A stretch of DNA of 64,000 nt from Zasmidium citrigriseum. Its lineage: Eukaryota; Ascomycota; Dothideomycetes; Mycosphaerellales; Mycosphaerellaceae. The notes below the pieces were generated by a model. That model saw only the letters and a program-made list of their open reading frames with translations, searched no databases and was not told the origin of the DNA. Position numbers and translations under genes: made by a program. Positions 21,288 through 30,676 of the stretch are shown in pieces (position 1 is the stretch's first letter; each line of letters begins with the position of its first letter). The stretch lies in contig NHNW01000020.1 of the NCBI GenBank assembly GCA_002786025.1, forward strand, positions 62,001 to 126,000, written 5' to 3'.

Positions 21288-21836
21288 ATGGCAGAACGTA
21301 AGGGACCAGGCTTCATACAGCTTGGTGAGGAAGCGCAGCAACACGTCGAGAACATCAAGAAACATGCAACGACTGCTCTGACGGGAATCGACTGGACAGC
21401 TGGTGCGTTGAACACGCACAACCCTAGCAAGCAGATCACTAGCCTCCGTGAATACTTGGCCTTTTCGACTTTCTACGTGGAGAATGAGGACCAATGCCTG
21501 AAGTTGATCGACGTTATCCCCGAGAAGTATCGCAAGGACGTTAGAGAGATTCGTGTGAAGTGCTTCAACAAGGATGTTATGGATCGTTAGCGAGAATGGT
21601 TCCAGACCACGGCACCTTATGAGGTGCGGAAGGATTGTCTATTTCAGGATCGCCAGGCTCTCGCGGGGTCGATCAGCAACCTTGAAGAGCATATGAAGAT
21701 TGCGAACATACAAGGGATCGAGAAGGGAGTGATCAAGACCTTGTGTTATACGTGGGATTCGAGAAACAATAAGGTTGTTGAGACTTGGACATCGACGCCC
21801 ACGGACCTTGACGGGGAGGTGCCTAAAGGCTCTTGA
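21288..21836 (+). pseudogene. array member interrupted by an in-frame TAG
   Basis: The frame opens at ATG 21288 (MAERKGPGFIQLGEEAQQ) and stops at TAG 21,588-21,590 after KDVMDR. The same frame then continues without further stops from REWFQTTAPYEVRKD to EKGVIKTLCYTW and VVETWTSTPTDLDG at 21836. The stop falls inside a segment that the gene at 18602 reads as ESRHREAF, so it replaces one residue of an otherwise whole protein. CAG to TAG, a C-to-T change in a CpA context, is the kind of change repeat-induced point mutation makes. Alternatives are a sequencing error or stop readthrough. Confidence 0.7.
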
Positions 21837-22118
21837 TTCTGTCGAGGACTCCCACTTTTCATTCTTAAGGTACTAAGGTTCTGCAAAGGGCTGCATATTG
21901 GAGTACGGCGTTCTTGCGAGTCGAGAAAGTGCATCAATGCGCATGCGTCTGTCTCTACCATAACATAAGCGGCCTGGGATTGGTGACAGGCGCACAGTTA
22001 CCTGCTTCTACTTTGACTCATGTGATATTCATGATTTTCCAATGGTACGCATTACTTTTGACATTTCTCAAGCGCGAAGTTGAAGTTCTGGGGGCCTACC
22101 TACCGGATCAAAATCAAG

Positions 22119-22173
22119 CTCCCTCAGCCTTGGGCTTTTGAAATTGCAGCCTTGCGTAGAAGTGGCCAATCTC
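22119..22173. repeat. duplicated intergenic segment (copy 2)
   Basis: Second copy of the piece at 20,691-20,746, lying downstream of the interrupted array gene just as copy 1 lies downstream of the gene at 19838. Confidence 0.6.
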
Positions 22174-22390
22174 AACAATCGTTGATGGAGGCAAAGCAAA
22201 CCATTGACACCCGACCTCTCTGTAATGGGCTGTGATTGCAGAGCGCAAACGATGGCAAATCTCGCACGCAAATCTCTGAGGCTATAAAATGTCGAGTCAA
22301 TCCCAGTGGGCTCCTAGTCCTTCGGTTACACCTGCTTTCGTGGCATCATACTGCAACATATTCAGCTCGACAATTGATCGCGCCTCGAAT

Positions 22391-23016
22391 ATGTCCGCAC
22401 CGGAGCCTTCGAATACAATCGCTCCGGACACATCGAATGCGTCCGCCTCGGATCCTTCGAGCGTACCGACCCAACAGTCACCGCTGCTCTCTCTCCCGCA
22501 AGATCTCCTCAGAGACATCGCCAAGTTCACCTTCACAACCAAAGCCCCGTCTACGGAACAGGAGTCCGCAAGTGTAACGCTGGACTCATCATGGCCACCA
22601 AAGAGCATTGCGCAGAGATGCACAGCCTCTGGTATGAGAACTCAACTTTCCTGGCCACGGACCTCAATGAGGTCTTCGACTTCCTTGGGTGGGTTCCTCC
22701 CGAGTTCAAGGGACAGATTACAGACATCCATCTCTCCGATCCGTGCCTGTTCTGTACGCAATATGCACACCAAATGGAGCGACCAGGTTCCACCACCATG
22801 ACTCCACATCTTGCGGAACAGCGAGAGTGTGCTCCGAGGGACTTGAAGAAACGACGGAAGGAGCTGAGCGATTGGGGCTTTACTGAAGTGGCAGCTGGTG
22901 CAATCAAGATGAAAGTATACTCGTGGCATAGGGAATTTGATAAGTATGTTGCGGTTTGGACATCGGATCCTGTGAATGTCCCGCAGATTTTGGACTGGGG
23001 TGCTCCGACGGAATGA
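22391..23016 (+). pseudogene. LPxELR family gene with a frameshift
   Basis: A TATAAAA at 22,283-22,289 precedes ATG 22391. The first frame gives a Ser/Thr/Pro-rich lead and SPLLSLPQDLLRDIAKF, ending near TKAPSTE. From 22,561 the family sequence continues in another frame: GVRKCNAGLIMATKEHC, LWYENSTF, FLGWVPPEFKGQITDIHLS, and the ending IKMKVYSWHREF, YVAVWTSDPVNV at 23016. The gap between the two frames is a few bases, too small for an intron, so one base appears to be missing around 22,555-22,561. Sequencing error is the main alternative. Everything else in the gene is well kept. Confidence 0.65.
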
Positions 23017-23282
23017 TCGTCAGAGCCCACATGGCTGCTTCGGACTCAGTACTCATGTTGTCAAGTCAGGCACCGCCTACGTCTTGACTGGACGGGTGCA
23101 TTGTGCGTGTCTCTGTTTTCTCTTGTTGAGTAGCAAGCTACAGTGTTGTTTAGCAAGCTATAGAAGTATCTAGCACCTGACACAAACATGCGTGAGTTTT
23201 AAAGCACAGGTACGACCGTCGACCTTCTGTCTTCCCCTGCAAACGCCACTCAGGAGCGCATTTGATCTTCGCCACAGTAAGG

Positions 23283-23825
23283 ATGACCACCCAAGAGTCA
23301 CCCTTCCTTGCCCTCCCCCGAGAGCTCCGCGACATGATCTACGAGTACACACTCTCAGATCACGTCTATCCCCACAAACGAACCGTCAGCAGCCGCAACG
23401 CCGGACTTCTCCTAGCATCAAAGCAGACCAGAAACGAGACTCTGACCTTGTACTTCAAACTCTCAACATTCAACGTCGCCAACCCAGATGCCTGCATAGA
23501 TTTCGTACGTTCCGTCCCACTACAACATCGAACTCTCATCACCGACATCCACGTTCACATTATCTGCGACGATTGCACGCGAGAAGCTTGGAGGCCCTTT
23601 CAATTGAACCGCGGGCCGCGCAGGCGCAGAGTCGAGCACTACGGGGACCAGGTCGATTGCCAGGATGCGAGCCTCGATGACCTCCGCCGTGACGTTAAAA
23701 TTCGAGCCAATGTCCAACTGGGGGGAGATGTGCTCAAGATCAAGATGTACACGTGGAATGGGAGGGAGAATGTTTGGGTGTGGACCTCGCAGCCTTCGCA
23801 GGTGGCTTTCCCAAGCATTCTTTGA
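23283..23825 (+). CDS. LPxELR family protein
   Basis: Single frame of 180 aa from ATG 23283: SPFLALPRELRDMIYEYTL, then SSRNAGLLLASKQTRNETLT, LYFKLSTF, FVRSVPLQHRTLITDIHVH, and the ending IKMYTWNGRENVWVWTSQP. An ICDDCTREAW segment gives a lone CxxC. All family blocks are intact. It is the last gene of the array on the right. Function is unknown. Confidence 0.8.
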   Translation: MTTQESPFLALPRELRDMIYEYTLSDHVYPHKRTVSSRNAGLLLASKQTRNETLTLYFKLSTFNVANPDACIDFVRSVPLQHRTLITDIHVHIICDDCTREAWRPFQLNRGPRRRRVEHYGDQVDCQDASLDDLRRDVKIRANVQLGGDVLKIKMYTWNGRENVWVWTSQPSQVAFPSIL

Positions 23826-24383
23826 TGGGAACTGTTCGGGACGACATGTGGATGTTAAGCAGCTTATTCATTGTTATGTTGTCTCTTGGAGACTGATCTG
23901 GGTGGCTTAGATCTTGGGCCGTTTTGAATAGGTCAATGACCTTTGACAGGGGGCCCTCCCGAGGGGTTCGCCAGATGCTAAGGTTGGTGGATCAACTACT
24001 CGTCGGAGGGTAAGGGCAGGATCATGTGTGGCGTTCATGGTGTTGAAAGAAGTCACGAAGAACCGATGGGTGTGAATAGAAACAGAGAATCCTGGCAGAA
24101 AACCGTTTTGTTCGACATGTCTGTCTCTGTTTTCGCAGCTCATGATGTTCAAGATCACGTGCAAAGATCTCTTGCCACGTAGGCTGCGCTTGGACAAGTC
24201 TTTCGACGGCTCAGTTGGCTGCCTGGGGCTCACAGACCTGCTGATAAGTCTGATGATGACAGGGTGTTTGCCTGCGTTGCTCATGCTCTCGATGTTCAAT
24301 AATGCGAGCTGTGTGCATGCTGGCAACGATAATTGCCGAGCAATTTCAAGCCGAGCAACTTCAGCTTCCAAAAGCCATCCAAT
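23826..24383. other. intergenic, no gene
   Basis: No supported coding region. This is the boundary between the LPxELR array and unrelated genes. Confidence 0.4.
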
Positions 24384-24767
24384 ATGTGCCACTCCATCAT
24401 CACTACCCTCGACTGCGGCCATCGGAAAGGCGGTCCACTCATCCGCTGCGACACAGCCGTCGCCGCGAGGCCACGCGGGTACCCATACGACGATGGTATT
24501 CTCGTAATATGTCGCCCGAACGAAGCAATCCATGTCGAGCAGAAGAGCTACTGCGAGCGATGTGTCCAGGAGATGATCCAGAGATTGCTTGTTGTGGTTT
24601 GCCAGACATGTCGACGGAATACTGTGGCACGAATGGGCGAGGCTTTGCTCAATACGCTGCCCTCAAGCGAGGCAACTGCCGAGGAACAGGTACGGTCGGA
24701 GCCTGTGCCTGAGCTCCCTGTACCAGAGTCTGACACGGAAACGTTGTGTCACTGGCCATGCCAATAG
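24384..24767 (+). CDS. small Cys-rich protein
   Basis: 127 aa from ATG 24384: MCHSIITTLDCGH, then C and CERC and CQTC spaced along the first 80 residues (CxxC twice, plus an early CGH), suggesting a small zinc-binding fold. The tail is acidic and Pro-rich (EPVPELPVPESDTET). No signal peptide is visible. It is convergent with the gene at 24838. Small fungal proteins of this pattern are common, and I cannot name a family. Confidence 0.5.
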   Translation: MCHSIITTLDCGHRKGGPLIRCDTAVAARPRGYPYDDGILVICRPNEAIHVEQKSYCERCVQEMIQRLLVVVCQTCRRNTVARMGEALLNTLPSSEATAEEQVRSEPVPELPVPESDTETLCHWPCQ

Positions 24768-24837
24768 TTCATGGCCTCGGTCGGGTATGTGCCTGTGTCT
24801 TCCACGCTGAGCGTCCCTCTTGCTAACCACCCCTCAA

Positions 24838-25235
24838 TCATAGCTTCGTGCTCCCATTCACACGATCTCTTGCGAAGACATACCCCGTCGCCACGGGATT
24901 CAGTCCACCATTCAACGGCAGCGGAAAGGGAGCTTTACGAAAGTTCCCCATGAAGACCGGGTGCATAACGGCAGGATTGTGCATTGGCTGCATCAGCGGT
25001 GAGGGTATCTTGACAGGTTCGGGCATTGTTTTGGCGGGAGGCATGGCCTCTATCTGGTTCCTTGGAGCGGCTATCGGTTCACTTGGAGGTTCGACGTGGA
25101 GATTGCGGATCTGTTGCTGGTAGAGTGGATTTTGAGGGTGATTTGGCTGGATCTGAGTTCTGTCAGTATGGCCACATGTATTTAGTGTATGGCATGACTT
25201 ACTTGCGGCCGGTGAGGCTGGAAATGAGGAATCAT
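24838..25235 (-). CDS. small Pro/Gln-rich hypothetical protein
   Basis: Two exons, 25235-25203 and 25152-24838, with a 50-nt GTAAGT..TCAG intron (115 aa). Splicing joins MIPHFQPHRPQ to IQPNHPQNPLYQQQ, a smooth continuation of a Pro/Gln/His-rich stretch, and the frame stays open to the stop at 24838 (ending RVNGSTKL). A FRKAPFPLPLNGG segment looks like a short conserved motif. The longer open frame running back to 25662 is not needed and overlaps the divergent gene at 25429. Function is unknown. Confidence 0.5.
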
Positions 25236-25428
25236 TGTTGTAAGTGAAGTGATGTTGATAACGCTCGAAAGGCCTCGGCCGTTGATGTCTCGTGCGGAGA
25301 CCCCACATGAACGTCAGAGCTTCGGCTGAGCGGGCCGGGGCTGAACTCAATTCAAGTGAGTAACACTTTCCGACCTCACCTCGTCCCATCGCATCCATGT
25401 CAACATCATCAATCGAAAAGCGAGGGAG

Positions 25429-27414
25429 ATGTGGAGGCGATGGGCGGTCGGACGGCATCAGCGGCGACTCTTTCACTCTGTCCAGCCGAGATCGAATACG
25501 AACTTCGCCAAAGTCATCGAAATCAATGACGCGACTTGTTATCGACAACATCCCTCGCCGGAGGATACAGTGGAGTCGAATCCTGCTCTCTTCCCGAACT
25601 TTAACTTTCGGCTGCGGAAAGATGCTATCAGTGATGGGAGATGGAGTGGAAAGGTAGAGCATTGGGCTATTTTGTCGCCTTCTTCCCTGGCCAGGACGAC
25701 ACTACTGCAAGTTCTTGCTGGCCAACACATCTGCATTCCTCCCACTGCTCGGTCTTACCCGTATCTTTCGGACATCTCAAAGTCACCTCAACAAGCGGTG
25801 CGATATGTCGGGTTTGATGCTGAGCGAGGAAGTAGCGTGGGAGGGTCGAATGTTCGCGGCGCATACCTCAGCGCCAGATATGAGAGTCGTCGAGAGGAGA
25901 CGGATTACTCTTTGATGGACTACCTCACTGGCCACACCGAGCTGAACGCCTTGGAGCACGATCTCTCCGCTACGGAAAAAGGAGTCTTGGACGAAGCGAT
26001 CCAAAAGCTCAACCTCCAAGCCCTGCTCACAATGCCAGTGGCAAACCTAAGCAACGGCCAAACCCGTCGAGCCCGAATCGCCAAAGCCCTAATGGCCCGC
26101 CCGGAAGTCCTCCTCCTCGACGGTCCCTACATGGGCCTCGACCCCAACACCCTCTCAAAACTAGACAAAGTCCTCTACGACCTCGCCGAACGCCAATCAC
26201 CCCGCCTAATCCTCAGCCTGCGTCCCGAAGACGGAATCCCCGACTGGATCACCCACCTAATCGTCACAGACGAAAGTCTCAAAGTCCTAAAACAAGGCAG
26301 CAAAACCGAAGTCTTCCACAAAATCACCTCTGACCCCTCTCATAACAAACCCCGTTCAGCGCCACACATCCTCCGCGCTGCGATGCAAGGCCACAATACC
26401 CACGCCACGACAACTTTGAGCAAAGACGGCTTTCCCAAACACTCTCCTGCTCTCGCACCCGGCGAAGCCCTCGTCTCAATGACCGGCGTCCGCGTCTCCT
26501 ACGGCCCCAAAACCGTCCTCGGCGCCTGGACGCAACCCAACCACCCCACACCAGGCCTACACTGGTCCCTCCACCGCGGCCAACGCTTCGGAATCTTCGG
26601 CCCCAACGGCAGCGGCAAAACCACCCTCTTGTCATTAATAACCTCCGACCACCCACAAACCTACTCCCTGCCCATCAAACTCTTTGGGAAATCCCGCAAT
26701 AAACCCGGCGTCTCCCTCTTCGACCTCCAACGCCGCATGGGCCATTCAAGTCCTGAAATCCACGCATTCTTCCCCAAAAATCTCTCCGTCCGTCGTGCGA
26801 TAGAGTCAGCATACGCAGACGCCCCGATGGCGAGACCGAAACTCACCGCGGAGGCGGATCGGCGCGTCGATGCCCTGTTACGATGGTTCGCTCATGAGCT
26901 GAATCCCACGGCGATGGACCTCATAACCACCCTCGAAGAAAGCAAACCCTCCGAAGCAGAGAAATTCTATAACGAGACTTTCCACCAAGATACAGACCTC
27001 CTCTGGGCCGACACGACAACGTTTCGCTCATTATCTTTCTCCGCGCAACGGCTGTTGCTCTTCCTGCGGAGCATCGTGCACAGTCCAGACTTAATAATCT
27101 TGGATGAGGCATTCAGCGGAATGGACGAGAAAGTGCGGGATAAAGCGCTCCTGTTCCTCTCACATGGTGAGAAGAAATTATCTCCGGAAAAAGCGGGTGT
27201 CCTGTCCAAGCTCGGGAAAGTGACGTTCGGAGGTCTAGACGAGAAGCAGGCACTGCTGGTGATAAGTCACTCAAGAGAGGACGTGCCGGGGTGTGTGAGG
27301 GAGTGGATTTGTTTGCCGGAGCCTGGGGAGGGAAGAGGGCCGAGGATGGGAAAATTGGATGGGCCGTTGGAGTTGAATCCCGAGGGGTGGGATCAGATCT
27401 GGGGCAAAACATAA
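25429..27414 (+). CDS. soluble tandem ABC ATPase, probably mitochondrial (YDR061W-like)
   Basis: Single frame of 661 aa with no membrane segments. The N-terminus MWRRWAVGRHQRRLFHS is Arg-rich and acid-free, a good mitochondrial presequence. The first nucleotide-binding half is degenerate: the Walker A position (about 83-91) reads SPSSLARTT, the signature LSNGQ, and Walker B VLLLDGP without the catalytic Glu. The second half has an intact Walker A (FGPNGSGKTTLL) and Walker B (LIILDEAFSGMD), but its signature is LSFSAQR instead of LSGGQ. This layout of two ABC domains without TMDs resembles yeast YDR061W; that comparison is from memory. It is divergent from the gene at 24838. The substrate is unknown. 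Confidence 0.75.
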   Translation: MWRRWAVGRHQRRLFHSVQPRSNTNFAKVIEINDATCYRQHPSPEDTVESNPALFPNFNFRLRKDAISDGRWSGKVEHWAILSPSSLARTTLLQVLAGQHICIPPTARSYPYLSDISKSPQQAVRYVGFDAERGSSVGGSNVRGAYLSARYESRREETDYSLMDYLTGHTELNALEHDLSATEKGVLDEAIQKLNLQALLTMPVANLSNGQTRRARIAKALMARPEVLLLDGPYMGLDPNTLSKLDKVLYDLAERQSPRLILSLRPEDGIPDWITHLIVTDESLKVLKQGSKTEVFHKITSDPSHNKPRSAPHILRAAMQGHNTHATTTLSKDGFPKHSPALAPGEALVSMTGVRVSYGPKTVLGAWTQPNHPTPGLHWSLHRGQRFGIFGPNGSGKTTLLSLITSDHPQTYSLPIKLFGKSRNKPGVSLFDLQRRMGHSSPEIHAFFPKNLSVRRAIESAYADAPMARPKLTAEADRRVDALLRWFAHELNPTAMDLITTLEESKPSEAEKFYNETFHQDTDLLWADTTTFRSLSFSAQRLLLFLRSIVHSPDLIILDEAFSGMDEKVRDKALLFLSHGEKKLSPEKAGVLSKLGKVTFGGLDEKQALLVISHSREDVPGCVREWICLPEPGEGRGPRMGKLDGPLELNPEGWDQIWGKT

Positions 27415-27946
27415 ATGACCATGTACAATGAAAGAGAAATGAAAAAGACTGGCAACAGTCCAGAACAGATCTTCGTTCTCATCCACTACACTACATCTCT
27501 CCCTCCCAAAGTACTCGGACCTCCCATTTTCTGTACACCTCTCTCCTCATCTCGTCCTCCCACTATACAAGATCCGAACGAGTTAGATCCAATCCAAAAA
27601 CAGTCCCAGCTGTACCTTTTCCAAGATTCCCGTCTTTCCTTCCTCCGACTTTGAACAAAAAACGAAAGGGGGGTATCAAGCTCTCTGAACTCAAAAACAC
27701 GCAGCCTTTCCAAGATTCCTCGATCCCTTTCCAATCGAGATCTGCTTCCGATAACAAAAAGAAATGTTTTCAAATCTCCAGAGATGATTATTCGTCGGGG
27801 GTCTGTGGTAAAATGGTGTTTTCAAGGAACGTCGTGGTGATCGTGTGGATCGTGAATGTGATTCTGATGTTGGTGCGTGGTCGTGTACGTGTGTGATGTA
27901 TCTCTCTGGAGATTATAATAAACAAATGAAAAAAAGTTTGGTGTGA
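27415..27946. other. intergenic, convergent 3' ends
   Basis: No gene. T/C-rich and A-rich runs fit the 3' UTRs of the two convergent genes. Confidence 0.5.
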
Positions 27947-30676
27947 TTATGGGTCCTGTGGGAAAGCTCCAGGGGCATTTCCAGGCTCGGGAGTTGGAGT
28001 TGAAGTGCGCTTCGACTGTACGTCAAGCAGCTTGGCGCTTCCGGCTGAGAACTGCCTCGAGTGGCGGCTGCCGTACTGAATGCTGGTAGCTCGTTCCAGT
28101 TGCGGAGCCGGCGAATCGGGTTCCTCGTCGGTATCACCTTCGGGGTCCCCCACCATTTCAGCAGCGGCATATTCAGTAACCAGCCCTTCTCGCGACTTCA
28201 GACGTGGGTTCCGCTCAACCAAAGTAGGCCGTCTCCTAGCACTGGCGTGTACTGTGAGCGGTGGTGCACCCGGAGTCTCTGCAGGCACGTCGAGAGGACC
28301 ATCCTCTTCGCTCTCCTCATCAGGACTGGCGCCCATCAGAGCTGGGTTGCTAACCTTGCGCGAGCGATTATGGCTGAAGTACTCGGCATCCTTGTCTACA
28401 CCAAGCTCCTCATAGCTGGCGCTGAACTCGGCCTGGCGCTTGCTGAGCGATCTGCTCAAGCCAGATTGTTGGCTCTGTCTCTTCGCAGATCCACCACTGG
28501 CAAGCCATTCGCCTTCCGAGTCGATGGATGCAAGTGACGCAGCCATTGCCCCGCCTGGACTCCGCATAGTCTGGCTTACGGGAGTGTCGTTTCGATCAGA
28601 ATCCCGCATCCTTCCTGGAATGTCCACAGGTTGTGGGGTCGCCCGTCCTGCTCTCCTCGCAGCTGCCAGTGCTGCGGCGCTGGAAGTCACATCTGGTGAT
28701 TGATTCCGCGAATCAGGAGGTGAGATTGGCATCTCGGGCAGATCTTCTCTAAACTTGCTTTGAGTTCGGACAGGAGTCCCGGATGTGGAGCGTACTGTCG
28801 GTGGTCGATGGGCCTGAGTATCGACTAGATGCGCTGGCAAAGGCTGATTTCTCATCGACTCGCGTGAAGTGTTCGAGAAGGAAAACTCCGAAGGTGAGGC
28901 TGCTCTTTCCTTGCGTGTACCAGCCCGTCTGAATATCGAAGCCCATGCGCCAGGACGCCTTTCTCGTGGCGGGTCTGAGCTCCTGCGCTCCACAGGACTG
29001 ATAGGCGGGGGTCTCACGAGTGGCACACTCTCCTCTGCGATGCTTCTTTGACGAGGCGGATCTGCCAGGTGGGAAGCGCTCGAGGTGGCCCGGCCAGCAT
29101 AGATTGGCGAAAGAGGTGGCGTATTTGCTTGAGAGTATCGCACGGCTTGAGCGGTCCTGACTTCTGGCTCCTCCATCGGGGTTTCCAAAGGTAATGAGGT
29201 TCCCGACGCAGTGGCTGGCTGTTCAGTCCGCGGTGTAGGTGGAGGAATTTGAGCGGCGTCTGTGAAAGGATTTTGAGGAATGTCGCCTTCTGGAGGATAG
29301 TTGAGATAGGTTCCAGTATTCGCCGACGGTTCCTCAGGCTTCGATTCTTCTCGATCCTGCTGTCGGTCGACTTCCATAGGCTCGACTGGAGGAGGCGCTC
29401 TGCCAATTCCAAGCCCCACGGGCACCGGATCTTCCTCAGGGGGCAGATTTCGAAGAGCTGGATGGACAGCAGTCGGCGGGCTAATAGCACCACGGGCTTG
29501 GATCTGTTCTGCCACTCCGGTCCTGCTGCCTCCTTCCATTCGTTTCGACTCTTCAGCTTCGCGACGTCGCAAGTCGCTGTCTCCACGATTACGGCCTTCT
29601 CTGCTTCGCAGCTTCCTCTCTAGCTTCTCCTGCCTTTCTTGTTGTTTCTTTTCTCTTCTTTTCGCATCTCGCTCCATGATAGCTCTGATATCGCTTGCAT
29701 CCAATTCATCGGCTTCCTGCCCGACAGTCCTACGTTTTCGTGCAGTATCTCTGGTGACGGGCGTCTTGTCTTTGTCTGTATTCCTGGCTCTGAGAGAATC
29801 GATGCGGTAGAGGATGCCCGAAGTGCTCGGGGGAAGGCTATTCGAGACATACTGCGGCGTGCCTGAGAGACGAACGTGGGGACGGGGACTGAGCACAGCG
29901 AAGCTGCCAATCTCCCACCCGCGCTGTTCCATCACTCCTGACATTGCCGAATGTATCGATCCTTCAGGGGGTAAAGAGACTTGCGATTCTCGTCCTCCCG
30001 GCCCACGCATCTTCTTACTATCTCTTCGCAATGGGCCGTCGCCGGGTCGTTTGGGGATGGGAATGGGTGCTGACATTGCGCGAATCTCTTCTTCTCGCAG
30101 CTGATCATCTCTTCGCCGAGACTGCTTACTAGACGTTCTTCGGGGAGGGGTACTATAATCATTGGTGCTTCGTTTGGAGTGGAGGGTATGGGGTCGTTGG
30201 GGCTTCACGGTAGCTTCCTGTCGTTGAACGCTGGTCTGGGACATTGAGTGGGGACGAAAGTTGTAGGGGATGCTCGGTCGTTCGAGGTCGACAGGTCGGA
30301 GATGCGGGCTGTGCTCGAGCCTTTGAGTGATGGGCAGGGCGGTGATATCCTCCCGACTGGCATGGCCGCGGAGGGGGACATTCTCCTTGTTTGTGGGGTC
30401 GGTTTGTTTCCTGGTGGTCTCGACTTGCTCGCTCGCGGGGATGACCTGGTCCTGCTGTGACGTTCGGCGCTGTTTGCGCAAACTGCCGTGACGACTGGTG
30501 CGGCGTTGGACAGGTTCTTGGGGTGCGACGTGGGGCGGAGGCGGCGACGCGGCGGCGGATGCTGGGTGAGATGTCGCGGGCTGCTGTTTCGGCTTCTCTG
30601 ACAGCGGAGCGCGCGACGCAGCATCGGCGGCGGGCTGGCTGGGCCGTCGACGCCGCTTAAAGGGCCAGATGGCCAT
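27947..30676 (-). CDS. large intrinsically disordered protein
   Basis: Single frame of 909 aa from the ATG at 30676 (MAIWPFKRRRRPSQ). Composition is Ser/Pro/Arg/Glu-rich almost throughout. One clear coiled coil is present, DIRAIMERDAKRREKKQQ and onward for about 60 residues. Short repeated elements such as SPPDS, TPPLSP and RRSSDPP look like SH3-binding or kinase sites. The N-terminal IWPFKRRRR and the late RKVSNPALMG blocks are the best candidates for conserved motifs. I see no signal peptide, membrane segment or enzyme domain. Fungal scaffolds and cell-polarity proteins often look like this; I make no functional call. Confidence 0.75.
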   Translation of the reverse strand: MAIWPFKRRRRPSQPAADAASRAPLSEKPKQQPATSHPASAAASPPPPHVAPQEPVQRRTSRHGSLRKQRRTSQQDQVIPASEQVETTRKQTDPTNKENVPLRGHASREDITALPITQRLEHSPHLRPVDLERPSIPYNFRPHSMSQTSVQRQEATVKPQRPHTLHSKRSTNDYSTPPRRTSSKQSRRRDDQLREEEIRAMSAPIPIPKRPGDGPLRRDSKKMRGPGGRESQVSLPPEGSIHSAMSGVMEQRGWEIGSFAVLSPRPHVRLSGTPQYVSNSLPPSTSGILYRIDSLRARNTDKDKTPVTRDTARKRRTVGQEADELDASDIRAIMERDAKRREKKQQERQEKLERKLRSREGRNRGDSDLRRREAEESKRMEGGSRTGVAEQIQARGAISPPTAVHPALRNLPPEEDPVPVGLGIGRAPPPVEPMEVDRQQDREESKPEEPSANTGTYLNYPPEGDIPQNPFTDAAQIPPPTPRTEQPATASGTSLPLETPMEEPEVRTAQAVRYSQANTPPLSPIYAGRATSSASHLADPPRQRSIAEESVPLVRPPPISPVERRSSDPPRERRPGAWASIFRRAGTRKERAASPSEFSFSNTSRESMRNQPLPAHLVDTQAHRPPTVRSTSGTPVRTQSKFREDLPEMPISPPDSRNQSPDVTSSAAALAAARRAGRATPQPVDIPGRMRDSDRNDTPVSQTMRSPGGAMAASLASIDSEGEWLASGGSAKRQSQQSGLSRSLSKRQAEFSASYEELGVDKDAEYFSHNRSRKVSNPALMGASPDEESEEDGPLDVPAETPGAPPLTVHASARRRPTLVERNPRLKSREGLVTEYAAAEMVGDPEGDTDEEPDSPAPQLERATSIQYGSRHSRQFSAGSAKLLDVQSKRTSTPTPEPGNAPGAFPQDP

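Noticed and set aside
24838..25662. 274-residue single minus-strand frame
   Set aside because: It overlaps the start of the divergent ABC ATPase gene; the two-exon 115-residue model uses only its 3' part and joins more naturally.
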